Below, in pieces: positions 35,238 to 44,362 of a DNA stretch of 64,000 bases (positions are counted from its first letter, which is position 1; every line of letters begins with the position of its first letter). A program made the position numbers and the translations under genes. This stretch comes from Dysgonomonas sp. 520 (lineage in GTDB: Bacteria; Bacteroidota; Bacteroidia; Bacteroidales; Dysgonomonadaceae). The stretch covers positions 33,488 to 97,487 of the forward strand of contig NZ_QVMP01000010.1 in NCBI RefSeq assembly GCF_010501095.1, read 5' to 3'. The notes under the pieces were generated by a model. It was given only the letters and a program-made list of their open reading frames with translations, had not been told where the DNA came from and ran no database searches.

Positions 35238-36085
35238 GCAAAAAAGTAAATTTAACAGAGTTGGCTTCGATTATTTCTGGGCAAACAGGAATAAACCAAT
35301 CGAAAGTGGAGGAGTTTATAAAAATAGCCTTCCAGAGTATCGAGTCTGCTTTGTTAGCATCTTCAACGGTTAGGATAGACAATTTAGGTACTTTTAAAAT
35401 ATTTAAAGGAGGATTAAATACACCTAAAAAAATACTTTTTTTACCAGATAATAACCCACAGGCATATATATTTAAACTACCTTTGGGCGAATCGGAAAAG
35501 ATTTCGGTGGTTGATGCATCTGTTGCGGATGCTTTGAACGATGATTCGGGCAATAATGAAAGCCCAGAAATAGAATCCAAATCCGAATCGGAAACCGAAA
35601 AAACGGAGGTTACCTCTGAAAAAGAAAAGGCTGAAACAGTCTATGATCCAAATTTGGAGAAGCGAAAAGCACGTTTGAAGAGGGTTTCGGTATTGACTGT
35701 TGTTGTGGCTTTGTTGTTGGCTGTGTATTTTTTGTTTTTCTCAGGTAGTGACAATGCCGCAGATAAGGTTAGTAACTCATATTTTGAGGAGGTTGTAAAT
35801 AACGATACAGTCAATTTTTTAGGAGTTGTGCAAACTTTATCTGACGGAAATTTACTGCGCATTTCGCATCAGTATTATGGACACGAGGGTTATTGGGTGT
35901 ATATATACGAAAAAAACAGAGACATAGTAAACGATCCGCCGTATGTGGCAAAGGATGCAACTATAAAAATACCAAAGATGGATCAAAGCCTTATTGACCC
36001 GCAAAATGAGCAAAGTCTTCAATTGGCGGAAGAAATGGCTCTTAAAATAATTTCACCTAAATCTGATCAGAATTCACAAAAATAA
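35234..36085 (+). CDS. HU-like domain + membrane span + LysM-like domain
   Basis: This 283-residue protein has three parts. Residues 1-95 are HU-like (NLTELASIISGQTGINQSKV, then TVRIDNLGTFKIF). Residues 110-145 are an acidic then basic linker. One membrane span covers about 151-169. Residues 198-247 form a LysM-like periplasmic domain (GNLLRISHQYYGHEGYWVYI). The positive KRKARLKR before the span places the N-terminus in the cytoplasm. It would join DNA to the cell wall across the inner membrane. It is a paralogue of the 669-residue protein at 44352. Confidence 0.72.
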   Translation: MSKKVNLTELASIISGQTGINQSKVEEFIKIAFQSIESALLASSTVRIDNLGTFKIFKGGLNTPKKILFLPDNNPQAYIFKLPLGESEKISVVDASVADALNDDSGNNESPEIESKSESETEKTEVTSEKEKAETVYDPNLEKRKARLKRVSVLTVVVALLLAVYFLFFSGSDNAADKVSNSYFEEVVNNDTVNFLGVVQTLSDGNLLRISHQYYGHEGYWVYIYEKNRDIVNDPPYVAKDATIKIPKMDQSLIDPQNEQSLQLAEEMALKIISPKSDQNSQK

Positions 36086-36124
36086 CTTTATGACACAATT
36101 TATTTTCTGATAACGATTAAATTA

Positions 36125-36664
36125 ATGAGTAAATCAAGACACCTTGGGCAGGAAGAAAGGACCAAGAAGAAAAAAAAGAAAGGACCAATAAAGCTGATTC
36201 TGGGAATTCTGGGATTAGCTGTATTTGTTGTTTTTGTTAAAGTATCTTACGACTTTGTAGTACGTTCCGGAGGAGATTCAGGGATGTATGTAGATTCCGA
36301 CGAAGGAGATTCGAGTTTCACTATGTTGGAAAACAGTGATACCTTGAAGTTGAAAGCCATTGTTTTGATCAATAAAAATGTGACAATCAATGAGATTGCA
36401 AAGCATTTTTATGGAGATGATATTTATTGGCCATTTATATTGCAGGCGAATGATTTAGATAAAATAAGCGACCTGTTGAATATAAATCCTGAGATAATTG
36501 TAAATATTCCACGGATAGATTCGTTTCTGTTGCTGGATGACAAAGGGGTGGCAGAGGCCAACAGGTTGAGAAATATATACCTGACACAGATAGCCGAAAA
36601 GAACAAGTATGTGCCGCCTGTTTTGGATATGGGTAGGAAAGAAGATTTGGATAAATGGAAATAA
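36125..36664 (+). CDS. Membrane-anchored LysM-like protein
   Basis: This 179-residue protein starts with a very basic segment (EERTKKKKKKG) and one membrane span (about 22-40). The periplasmic part has a LysM-like domain (NEIAKHFYGDDIYWPFILQA, then INPEIIVNIPRI) related to those at 35234 and 44352. It has no HU domain. The lysine run could touch DNA or lipid head groups. It follows the HU-TM-LysM gene by 39 bp. Confidence 0.68.
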   Translation: MSKSRHLGQEERTKKKKKKGPIKLILGILGLAVFVVFVKVSYDFVVRSGGDSGMYVDSDEGDSSFTMLENSDTLKLKAIVLINKNVTINEIAKHFYGDDIYWPFILQANDLDKISDLLNINPEIIVNIPRIDSFLLLDDKGVAEANRLRNIYLTQIAEKNKYVPPVLDMGRKEDLDKWK

Positions 36665-36673
36665 AATATAGCG

Positions 36674-36698
36674 AAGGAGTGGGTTACCACTCCTTTTT
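36674..36698. terminator. Hairpin shared by convergent 36125 gene and hisS
   Basis: AAGGAGTGG (36674-36682) and CCACTCCTT (36687-36695) form a stem with TTTTT on the plus side. The hisS stop codon sits in the loop, so the last hisS codons double as terminator. Confidence 0.7.
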
Positions 36699-38045
36699 AG
36701 TTTCCAGATCGGTGTAGGATATTTTTGACTGTTCTCCTGTCGTCATGTTTTTTATAGTCAGTTCGTTGCTTGCAATCTCTTCCTCGCCGGCAATGATAAC
36801 ATGACTAATATTCCTTGAGTCGGCATACGACATTTGTTTCTTCAGTTTCGAAGAATCGGGGTAAATCTCCACCCTAACGCCATTCTTGCGAAGTTTAGAT
36901 ACGAGAGGCAAGATGTAGGCTATTTCTTTATCCCCTAAATTAGCAAAAAGTATATCCGTGTTGTCGATAGACTCTTTCGGGTAAAGGTCAAGTTGATTCA
37001 GAACGTCAAAAATACGGTCGGCGCCAAAAGAAATGCCCACACCCGAAACGTTGCTGAGCCCGAAAATTCCGGTCAGGTCGTCGTAGCGTCCACCGCCGGT
37101 AATGCTTCCTATTTGTACGTCCAAAGCCTTGACTTCAATAATGGCTCCCGTATAGTAATTCAATCCCCGTGCAAGAGTGAGGTCCAGTTCCAGGGTTGAA
37201 CGTAAATCGAACGATTCGCAAATATTAATTATATAGCTTAACTCCTCAATTCCTTTCAATCCTATTTCCGATTGAGAAAGGATTGATTGTAGTTTTTGCA
37301 GTTTTTCATTGTTGCTGCCCGATAGCAATATTATAGGTTCCAGCTGTTTAATCGCAGATTCGGAAATTCCTTTTCCGATAAGTTCTTCATTCACTTTTTC
37401 CAAACCTATCTTGTCCAGCTTGTCGATAGCAACTGTTATGTCAACTATTTTGTCGGCCTGCCCCAATATTTCGGCTATACCCGCCAGAATTTTCCTGTTG
37501 TTCAGTTTTATCGCTACCCTGATTCCGAATCGGGAAAATACTTCGTCGATGATTTGAATTAACTCGACCTCGTTGAGCAATGAGTCGGAGCCAACAACAT
37601 CGGCATCGCATTGAAAAAATTCACGATAACGCCCTTTCTGAGGCCTGTCGGCTCTCCAGACCGGTTGAATCTGATATCGCCTGAATGGAAACGTGATTTC
37701 GTTTCGGTGCATAACCACATATCTGGCAAAAGGAACTGTGAGGTCATACCTCAATCCCTTTTCAGATGCTTTGAGAGCAAATTTATTTGAGTTTTTCTCC
37801 AGCAGCTCTTCTTGCGAAAAGTTGGAGAGAAAATCGCCCGAATTCAGTATCTTAAATAAAAGTTTGTCACCTTCTTCTCCGTATTTACCCATTAGGGTAG
37901 ACAGGTTTTCCATTGCCGGTGTTTCAATTTGTTGAAAACCATATAGTTTATAAACTTCCCTGATTGTGTTGAATATGTAGTTCCTTTTCGACATTTCTTC
38001 CGGAGAGAAGTCTCTGGTTCCTTTGGGGATAGATGGTTTTTGCAT
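36684..38045 (-). CDS. hisS: Histidyl-tRNA synthetase
   Basis: This 453-residue class II synthetase charges tRNA-His. Motif 2 is in [20 protein letters not shown], and the histidine-binding block is [11 protein letters not shown] followed by GGRYDDL. The start [15 protein letters not shown] at 38045 is the family norm. The longer frame to 38087 would begin at the predicted transcription start. The C-terminal anticodon-binding domain is intact. Confidence 0.95.
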   Translation of the reverse strand: MQKPSIPKGTRDFSPEEMSKRNYIFNTIREVYKLYGFQQIETPAMENLSTLMGKYGEEGDKLLFKILNSGDFLSNFSQEELLEKNSNKFALKASEKGLRYDLTVPFARYVVMHRNEITFPFRRYQIQPVWRADRPQKGRYREFFQCDADVVGSDSLLNEVELIQIIDEVFSRFGIRVAIKLNNRKILAGIAEILGQADKIVDITVAIDKLDKIGLEKVNEELIGKGISESAIKQLEPIILLSGSNNEKLQKLQSILSQSEIGLKGIEELSYIINICESFDLRSTLELDLTLARGLNYYTGAIIEVKALDVQIGSITGGGRYDDLTGIFGLSNVSGVGISFGADRIFDVLNQLDLYPKESIDNTDILFANLGDKEIAYILPLVSKLRKNGVRVEIYPDSSKLKKQMSYADSRNISHVIIAGEEEIASNELTIKNMTTGEQSKISYTDLETKKEW

Positions 38046-38094
38046 ATATTTCAGACCTTGTTTTGTTAGATTTTTTAGAAAGTGCAAAGTTAAT

Positions 38095-38102
38095 CGTTAT
38101 TT
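38095..38102 (-). promoter_or_regulatory. Promoter -7 box for hisS
   Basis: The minus-strand reading is TAACTTTG, a perfect TAnnTTTG match about 50 bp before the chosen start. Confidence 0.55.
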
Positions 38103-38205
38103 TCTTTCTTGAAAAAGTATGAGGAAATGAATTATATTTTTCATAAAATAAAGGATTTAATATAAAAAAAACAGGTTATTGTTTCTTTTGTATTTAGAAA
38201 ACAAC

Positions 38206-38213
38206 TATTTTTG
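38206..38213 (+). promoter_or_regulatory. Promoter -7 box for the TPR gene
   Basis: TATTTTTG gives a leader of about 130 nt. That leader contains the hairpin motif at 38299-38313. Confidence 0.5.
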
Positions 38214-38298
38214 CGGCTGCTTGGTAAGTGATAACTAGCATTTAGGATGTTTGAATAGCAAATACCTTCTGCTGTTGTGCTTGCAAGAGTAAATGAAA

Positions 38299-38313
38299 AG
38301 GTATGAAACCTTA
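38299..38313 (+). repeat. AAGGT-N5-ACCTT hairpin motif, TPR gene leader copy
   Basis: AAGGTATGAAACCTT, followed by AATG, lies 37 bp before the ATG. It differs from the thrA leader copy at one base of 15. Confidence 0.55.
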
Positions 38314-38350
38314 ATGTACTAATAATCATAATATTTTTATAGAATAGAAG

Positions 38351-39061
38351 ATGGCACCATCGAAGAAAAAACAAGAAGCAATTAGAGAAGAACAAGATTG
38401 GAATAAGATTGATAACGCTGTTATTAAGTCTGAGAATTTCATCGAAAAATACCAGAAACAAATACTTATCGGAATTGGTGCTGTTGTTTTGGTTGTATGC
38501 TTATTTATGGCATATAAATATTTGTACCTACAACCTAAAAATCTGGAAGCTCAGGCAGCGATGTTCAGGGGCGAACAGTATTTTGAGCAAGGTAAGGATT
38601 CTCTTGCGCTGTATGGCGATGGCAATGAGTTTGTGGGATTTGAAGAAATCGCAAATACGTATGGTTCCACTACTTCCGGAAAATTGGCAAAGGCTTATGC
38701 CGGTATGTGCCATGCGCACATGGGTAACTACGACAGTGCGATAGAGTATCTGGAAAGTTACAGCGGAAGCGACGAGTTGTTCACTTATCAGGCGAAAGTT
38801 GTTCTTGGCGATTGCTATGTGAATAAAGGAGAGTTGGAAAAGGCTGTGAAGTTGTTTGAAACAGCTGCGAAAAAAGCAAATAACGATCTTTATAGTCCTA
38901 TCTATTACAAAAAGGCAGCGTTGACTTATCGCGAGTTGAAAAACTATGATAAAGTGATCGAATTGTTCACTCTTATTCGGAACAACTACATGAACTCAAG
39001 AGATGCCTACGATGCAGCAAGATATATTGAAGAGGCTAAAATTCTTAAGCAAGGAGCTTAA
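38351..39061 (+). CDS. Membrane-anchored TPR protein (YfgM-like)
   Basis: This 236-residue protein has a basic cytoplasmic N-terminus, one membrane span (about 39-57) and tetratricopeptide-like repeats in the periplasmic part (AKAYAGMCHAHMGNYDSAIE, VVLGDCYVNKGELEKAVKLF). The layout matches YfgM-type ancillary proteins, which associate with the SecYEG translocon and periplasmic chaperones. That link is from the family and not shown here. Confidence 0.8.
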   Translation: MAPSKKKQEAIREEQDWNKIDNAVIKSENFIEKYQKQILIGIGAVVLVVCLFMAYKYLYLQPKNLEAQAAMFRGEQYFEQGKDSLALYGDGNEFVGFEEIANTYGSTTSGKLAKAYAGMCHAHMGNYDSAIEYLESYSGSDELFTYQAKVVLGDCYVNKGELEKAVKLFETAAKKANNDLYSPIYYKKAALTYRELKNYDKVIELFTLIRNNYMNSRDAYDAARYIEEAKILKQGA

Positions 39062-39083
39062 TTAAAATATAGAGGAATAAAAA

Positions 39084-39121
39084 AAATAAGGATTCAAATT
39101 TTTGAATCCTTATTTTTTTTT
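39084..39121. terminator. Bidirectional terminator
   Basis: AAATAAGGATTCAA (39084-39097) and TTGAATCCTTATTT (39102-39115) form a stem followed by a long T run, between convergent TPR and MATE genes. Confidence 0.88.
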
Positions 39122-39134
39122 GTCTGTTTTTATA

Positions 39135-40514
39135 TCATATGCCATTTTTCTCCATGCTTTTGAATTTCTTTATCTGCCATGTAATCATAACTGCTGTGGT
39201 GATTGTAGCTAGAAGATCGGCAAGAGGCATTGATAGCCATACGCCGTTAAGCCCTAAAAATCGGGGCATGATGAATAGTGCCGGAATGAGGAATAATACC
39301 TGACGTGTAAGGCTCAGGAATATTGCTTTTGCAGCCATACCTATTGACTGGAAGAAGTTTGAAGTTACAATCTGGAAGCCAACAACAACAAACGAGAGTG
39401 TAATGTATCTTAAGGCAGTAGCCGACAGGTTTGTGATTTCCGGATCGGAACTGAAAGCCTGTACAAATACCTTGGGAATGAAAAAGCTGCAAAGGAATCC
39501 GATTGTAGTGATGCAAATGCCCACCTTTACCGTGTAGAATAATACGGACTTAACCCTTTCGAAATTCTTTGCACCATAATTATATCCGACTATTGGCTGC
39601 ATGCCTTGAGTCAGCCCGACAACGATCATAACAACAAGCATGATCAATCGATTGGCATTTGAGTATGCCGCAATGGCATCGTCCCCGGTTGCTCCGGCTG
39701 TTCCTGCATACTGGCGAAGTTGGTAATTTATAAATACAACAACAATCGATGCCGCAATTTGCATAAAGAAAGGAGAAAGTCCGATGGTTACGATCGATTT
39801 CACAATATCGCCACGAAGTTTCATGTTTTCTTTTCTAAGCCTGATGAAGCTGTTTTTGTTTACGAAATGATGCATCACAAACAAAAAGCTGATAACCATC
39901 GACAAGAAAGTGGCGGTTGCAGCACCCTTCATTCCCATGTCGAAAACAAGGATGAAGATAGGTGCTAATATAATGTTGGCAACAACACTGATGAGCATTG
40001 TTATCATGGCTTTCATAGGATAGCCGGATGCACGCATCATATTGTTGAAATTGAAGCACAATGATAAGAATAAGTTTCCGGGCAGAAATATTACAAGGAA
40101 ATCTCTTGCGTAAGGATATGTGACTTCGCTGGCTCCGGCAAGCATTAATACAGGTTTCAGGAATATCAGAAGTAGTCCGATTACTATCCCACTGAGGATT
40201 AACGTCAGCAAGAAAGAAGTCCCTGCAATTTTTTCCGCCCGGTCACGGTCTTTCAAACCCAAGCTGATTGATATACGGCTAGCCGATCCTGCGCCCACAA
40301 GCATCCCGACTGCAGCAGTAAGGTTCATAATGGGGAGTATGACGCCAAGTCCGCTCAATGCCTCTTTGCCCACCCAATGCCCGATAAAAACACCGTCGAT
40401 GATGTTGTATAAAGTATTAACAATTGTGCCAATGATTGCAGGTAGTGCATACTGCCACAATAATGTGCTGATTTTCTTATTAGCTAAGTCGTCTATATTT
40501 GCTGCCTTTGCCAT
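39135..40514 (-). CDS. MATE-family efflux transporter (MepA-like)
   Basis: This 459-residue membrane protein has about twelve hydrophobic segments. It begins ISTLLWQYALPAIIGTIVNT and includes GLTQGMQPIVGYNYGA, both typical of the MepA/DinF-type MATE subfamily. It is unlike the MATE gene at 29787. It probably exports cationic drugs or metabolites. It is monocistronic. Confidence 0.9.
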   Translation of the reverse strand: MAKAANIDDLANKKISTLLWQYALPAIIGTIVNTLYNIIDGVFIGHWVGKEALSGLGVILPIMNLTAAVGMLVGAGSASRISISLGLKDRDRAEKIAGTSFLLTLILSGIVIGLLLIFLKPVLMLAGASEVTYPYARDFLVIFLPGNLFLSLCFNFNNMMRASGYPMKAMITMLISVVANIILAPIFILVFDMGMKGAATATFLSMVISFLFVMHHFVNKNSFIRLRKENMKLRGDIVKSIVTIGLSPFFMQIAASIVVVFINYQLRQYAGTAGATGDDAIAAYSNANRLIMLVVMIVVGLTQGMQPIVGYNYGAKNFERVKSVLFYTVKVGICITTIGFLCSFFIPKVFVQAFSSDPEITNLSATALRYITLSFVVVGFQIVTSNFFQSIGMAAKAIFLSLTRQVLFLIPALFIMPRFLGLNGVWLSMPLADLLATITTAVMITWQIKKFKSMEKNGI

Positions 40515-40622
40515 AATAGCATTTCTAAGTTTAAGTAGTTGAGGGCTTTCGGAATAACCTTAAATTCTTGAACGTGCGAATGATTGCCCCATGTCATTCA
40601 AAATCACTGTTTTTTTGTGGTG

Positions 40623-40630
40623 CAAAGGTA
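40623..40630 (-). promoter_or_regulatory. Promoter -7 box for MATE gene
   Basis: The minus-strand reading is TACCTTTG, about 110 bp before the ATG. The gap 40515-40899 holds this, the rpmB promoter, and otherwise no feature I can identify. Confidence 0.5.
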
Positions 40631-40815
40631 CAAGATAATCCATTTAGAAAGAAGTTTGACGGAAAATTCTTTAAGTGATTTAACAAAAAGAATAAGGAGG
40701 TGAAGATGTGCCACAACTCGTCTCATCTTGTTTGCTGTAAGGCGTCATTTCTAAAGCCGTGCGATAAATTTTGAAGAAAATTTCGATAAAGAGAATAAAT
40801 TTAACCCGTTAAATG

Positions 40816-40847
40816 TTTGTGATATATAAAAAAATAATTTACTTTTG
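40816..40847 (+). promoter_or_regulatory. Promoter of rpmB operon
   Basis: TTTG (40816-40819) and TACTTTTG (40840-40847) are separated by 20 nt, close to the ideal spacing. Confidence 0.65.
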
Positions 40848-40899
40848 CAGTCCGTTTTGGATAACAACCAGAAAATAAACAATAAAAATATAGAGGATA

Positions 40900-41139
40900 A
40901 TGTCTAAGATTTGTCAAATAACAGGTAAGAAAGCGATGGTTGGAAACAACGTTTCTCACTCGAATAGAAAGACTAAAAGAAAATTTGATGTCAACCTGTT
41001 TACAAAAAAATTCTATTGGGTAGAAGAGGATTGCTGGGTTCGTTTAAGCGTTTCAGCGGCCGGACTTCGTACAATTAACAAAATCGGGTTGGATGCAGCA
41101 ATAAAGAAAGCTGCTGAAAAAGGGTATTTAAACGCTTAA
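40900..41139 (+). CDS. rpmB: 50S ribosomal protein L28
   Basis: This 79-residue protein begins [20 protein letters not shown], with the L28 [12 protein letters not shown] and [14 protein letters not shown] blocks. It leads the rpmB-rpmG-DUF4295 unit, with 19 bp to rpmG. Confidence 0.96.
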   Translation: MSKICQITGKKAMVGNNVSHSNRKTKRKFDVNLFTKKFYWVEEDCWVRLSVSAAGLRTINKIGLDAAIKKAAEKGYLNA

Positions 41140-41158
41140 ATCGGAGGAGAAACAGAAA

Positions 41159-41347
41159 ATGGCAAAAAAAGCAAAAGGTAACAGAATCCAAGTGATCTTG
41201 GAATGTACCGAACACAAAGAAAGTGGTATGCCCGGAACATCGAGATATATCACAACAAAAAACAGAAAAAACACAACAGAAAGACTTGAGTTGAAGAAAT
41301 ACAATCCAATTCTTAAGAAAGTAACTGTTCATAAAGAAATAAAGTAA
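41159..41347 (+). CDS. rpmG: 50S ribosomal protein L33
   Basis: This 62-residue protein starts [20 protein letters not shown], with a [13 protein letters not shown] block and LKKYNP. It lacks the zinc-binding Cys pairs of the C+ form, so it is a C- type L33. Confidence 0.95.
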   Translation: MAKKAKGNRIQVILECTEHKESGMPGTSRYITTKNRKNTTERLELKKYNPILKKVTVHKEIK

Positions 41348-41359
41348 AAGATATAACTC

Positions 41360-41521
41360 ATGGCAAAGAAAACAGTCGCAGGATATCGTGACCCGGCTTC
41401 AAAAGACGGTCGCAACTACACGAAAGTTATCAAAATGGAAAAATCTCCTAAGACAGGTGCTTATACTTTCAAAGAAGAGATGATTCCTAATGATTCGGTG
41501 AAGGATTATTTCTCTAAATAA
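41360..41521 (+). CDS. DUF4295 protein, candidate Bacteroidota ribosome component
   Basis: This 53-residue basic protein (MAKKTVAGYRDPASKDGRNY ... VKDYFSK) is below usual gene-finding cut-offs. It lies 12 bp after rpmG and ends at a strong terminator. The position and the L33-like start point to a ribosomal role. I recall that a Bacteroidota-specific ribosomal protein bL38 was described. Whether this is that family cannot be confirmed here. Confidence 0.85.
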   Translation: MAKKTVAGYRDPASKDGRNYTKVIKMEKSPKTGAYTFKEEMIPNDSVKDYFSK

Positions 41522-41541
41522 TTATAGAGTTAAAAATATTA

Positions 41542-41581
41542 AAAAAACCTCCTTTCATGCACTTGAGAGGAGGTTTTTTAT
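41542..41581 (+). terminator. Terminator after L28/L33/DUF4295
   Basis: AAAAAACCTCCT (41542-41553) and AGGAGGTTTTTT (41568-41579) form a strong stem with a T run. Confidence 0.9.
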
Positions 41582-41651
41582 TATGACAGTATCGGGTTTA
41601 TATATATATTCGCTTCATTAACAGATAATAACAAGAAAAGGAAGGTTCGGT

Positions 41652-42605
41652 ATGGGATTATTCGATTTTTTCTCAAAGTCAAAAAAAGAAAATCTGGATA
41701 AAGGTTTGGAGAAAACCAAGGAAAGTATGTTTTCCAAACTTTCGCGTATGGTGGTTGGGAAATCAAAAGTAGATGATGATTTTCTTGACGAATTGGAAGA
41801 AGTGCTTCTGACATCCGACGTTGGGGTTGATACAACCTTGAAGATTATTCAACGGATAGAAAAGCGTGTAGCCAAAGATAAGTACGTGGGCGCAGACGAG
41901 TTGAGCGAAATGCTTCGGGAAGAAATTGTAGATCTTCTGACCGAAAACAATTCGGTAGACGAAGACGATTTCTCAGTTCCGGCCGACAAGCATCCGTATG
42001 TTATTATGGTTGTGGGCGTTAATGGAGTAGGGAAGACTACTACGATAGGAAAATTGGCAAATCAATTTAAAAAAGCAGGGAAATCTGTATATCTGGGAGC
42101 AGCCGATACATTCAGGGCGGCTGCCGTGGAGCAGTTGACAATCTGGGGCGAACGAGTAGGGGTTCCCGTTGTGAAACAAAAGATGGGAGCAGACCCGGCT
42201 TCCGTGGCATTCGACACGATTAGTTCGGCAAAAGCGAACGATGCAGATGTTGTTATAATTGATACGGCCGGACGTTTGCACAATAAAGTAGGATTGATGA
42301 ACGAACTGACGAAAATAAAAAATGTGATGAGTAAGATCGTTCCTGATTCGCCACACGAAGTTCTTCTGGTATTGGATGGTTCAACAGGTCAGAATGCGTT
42401 TGAGCAAGCCAAACAATTCACCGCAGCAACAGATGTGAGCGCCCTTGCAATAACCAAACTGGACGGAACAGCCAAAGGGGGTGTTGTGATCGGTATTTCA
42501 GATCAATTCAAAATACCTGTCAGATATATAGGCCTGGGAGAAGGTATTGATGATTTGCAGGTGTTTCGCAGAAAAGAATTTGTAGATTCTTTGTTTGGGA
42601 AATAA
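41652..42605 (+). CDS. ftsY: Signal recognition particle receptor FtsY
   Basis: This 317-residue SRP GTPase docks ribosome-SRP complexes at the membrane. GTPase motifs are G1 GVNGVGKTTTIGKL, G2 DTFRAAAVEQL, G3 DTAGRL and G4 TKLDGTAKGG. The N-terminal A domain is short (GLFDFFSKSKKENLD). It is 130 bp after the ribosomal cluster terminator, so it may have its own promoter. Confidence 0.96.
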   Translation: MGLFDFFSKSKKENLDKGLEKTKESMFSKLSRMVVGKSKVDDDFLDELEEVLLTSDVGVDTTLKIIQRIEKRVAKDKYVGADELSEMLREEIVDLLTENNSVDEDDFSVPADKHPYVIMVVGVNGVGKTTTIGKLANQFKKAGKSVYLGAADTFRAAAVEQLTIWGERVGVPVVKQKMGADPASVAFDTISSAKANDADVVIIDTAGRLHNKVGLMNELTKIKNVMSKIVPDSPHEVLLVLDGSTGQNAFEQAKQFTAATDVSALAITKLDGTAKGGVVIGISDQFKIPVRYIGLGEGIDDLQVFRRKEFVDSLFGK

Positions 42606-42717
42606 AGTAACAAGCGGTCAATAGTAATAAATTAAAACATTTTCGAGCTATACCTGCTAAGGTTGTTTGTTGATCAAAATAAGCAACATACATCCACGCA
42701 AAAGCGAGATGGTAAAG

Positions 42718-42732
42718 TAGGTTTGCGACCTT
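42718..42732 (+). repeat. AAGGT-N5-ACCTT hairpin motif, rimO leader copy
   Basis: TAGGTTTGCGACCTT ends 5 bp before the rimO ATG. A hairpin here could affect rimO translation. Confidence 0.5.
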
Positions 42733-42737
42733 AATGA

Positions 42738-44036
42738 ATGAAGAAAAATAGAGTTGATATAATCACCCTGGGGTGTTCAAAAAATTTAGTGGATTCTGAG
42801 TTGTTAATGAAGCAACTTCTGGCAAGTGGCTATACGGTTAGTCACGACCCTGAACAAATAGAAGGTGAAATTGTAGTTGTTAACACCTGTGGCTTTATTG
42901 CCGATGCCAAGGAAGAATCTATCAATACCATATTGAATTTTGCGCAAGCAAAACAAGATAGGAAAATAAATAAACTCTTTGTTATGGGATGCCTGACAGA
43001 GAGGTATATGAAGGAATTGCAGCTCGAAATCCCGGAAGTGGACAAGTTTTACGGTAAATTCAATTGGAAAGAGTTGATGCAGGATTTGGGTAAATCCTAT
43101 TTGCAGGATTATGCTCTCTGCCGCGAAATTACCACGCCCAATCATTATGCTTATCTGAAAATAGCGGAAGGCTGTAATCGTACGTGTTCGTATTGTTCTA
43201 TTCCCGTAATGACGGGGAAATATCAATCTCGTTCGATGGAAGAGATTGTAGGCGAAGTGGAAAATCTGGTAGCGGAAGGCGTGAAGGAATTTCAGGTTAT
43301 AGCTCAAGATCTTACCTATTATGGGCTTGACCGGTATAAAAAAATGATGTTGCCCGAACTTGTTGAGCGAATATCGGATGTTCCGGGCGTGAAGTGGATA
43401 CGGCTGCATTATGCCTATCCTGCAAAATTTCCGTTCGATTTGCTGCGGGTGATGCGTGAGCGAGACAATGTGTGCAAGTATCTGGATATCGCATTGCAGC
43501 ATGTTTCGGACAACGTGCTGACTAAAATGAGGCGGAATATATCGAAGCAGGAAACGCTGGATTTGATAGAAACGATACGAAAAGAAGTGCCCGGAATTCA
43601 CCTGCGTACAACTTTAATGGTCGGACATCCCGGAGAAAGTGAACAAGATTTCAAAGAATTGATTACCTTTGTCAAAGAAACACGTTTCGAACGCATGGGA
43701 GCATTCCCATATTCTAACGAAGACGGAACGTATGCTTATAAGCATTATAACGACGAAATTTCAGACGAAGAAAAGCAAAACAGGATGGATGAACTGATGG
43801 CAGTGCAAGAAAAATTGTCGTCGGAACTGAATGAATCGAAAATTGGTTGTATATTTGAAGTCATAATAGACCGGGAAGAAACTGAGTATTATGTCGGTAG
43901 AACCGAGTTTGACTCGCCCGAGGTTGACCCGGAAGTGTTGGTGAAAAAAGATGATAGAATTCATGTTGGTGAATTTTATAAAGTTAAAATAACTGGTTCA
44001 CAACCATTTGAGCTATTTGGAGAACTGTACTGTTGA
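42738..44036 (+). CDS. rimO: Ribosomal protein S12 methylthiotransferase
   Basis: This 432-residue radical-SAM enzyme adds a methylthio group to an Asp of S12. The N-terminal UPF0004 cysteines are in LGCSKNLVDSE, NTCGFI and MGCL. The radical-SAM CxxxCxxC is EGCNRTCSYCSIPV. A C-terminal TRAM domain ends in TGSQPFELFGEL. It is 35 bp before the small HU-like gene. Confidence 0.95.
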   Translation: MKKNRVDIITLGCSKNLVDSELLMKQLLASGYTVSHDPEQIEGEIVVVNTCGFIADAKEESINTILNFAQAKQDRKINKLFVMGCLTERYMKELQLEIPEVDKFYGKFNWKELMQDLGKSYLQDYALCREITTPNHYAYLKIAEGCNRTCSYCSIPVMTGKYQSRSMEEIVGEVENLVAEGVKEFQVIAQDLTYYGLDRYKKMMLPELVERISDVPGVKWIRLHYAYPAKFPFDLLRVMRERDNVCKYLDIALQHVSDNVLTKMRRNISKQETLDLIETIRKEVPGIHLRTTLMVGHPGESEQDFKELITFVKETRFERMGAFPYSNEDGTYAYKHYNDEISDEEKQNRMDELMAVQEKLSSELNESKIGCIFEVIIDREETEYYVGRTEFDSPEVDPEVLVKKDDRIHVGEFYKVKITGSQPFELFGELYC

Positions 44037-44071
44037 TATATTTGTTAAGATTAAGAACAAAAAATCTGTTT

Positions 44072-44362
44072 ATGACAAATAAAGAACTGATAAATGAGCT
44101 TGCAAAACGATTGAGCTGGACACAAGGAAAAACTTCAGATGTTCTGGATGCAACTGTATCCATAATAAATCAAAATCTGGCAAATAGTAATTCCATCAAT
44201 GTTCAGGGTTTTGGGGCATTTGATGTGAAAAAGATGCAGGAACGAGTAACAGTACATCCTGTGTCGAAGCAAAGATTCTTGGTTCCTCCCAAAATTGTAC
44301 CTGCATTCAGACCAAGTCAGGCGGTGAAAGACAAATTAAAAAATATGTCGGGTGATGAATAA
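44072..44362 (+). CDS. HU-family DNA-binding protein
   Basis: This 96-residue protein looks like a normal HU: MTNKELINELAKRLSWTQGK, a second helix (VLDATVSIINQNL), then VQGFGAFDVKKMQERVTVHP with the Pro-bearing beta arm and AFRPSQAVKD. A frame beginning at 44033 would overlap rimO by 4 bp, but the HU fold starts at 44072. Its end overlaps the next gene by 11 bp, so the two are coupled. Confidence 0.88.
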   Translation: MTNKELINELAKRLSWTQGKTSDVLDATVSIINQNLANSNSINVQGFGAFDVKKMQERVTVHPVSKQRFLVPPKIVPAFRPSQAVKDKLKNMSGDE

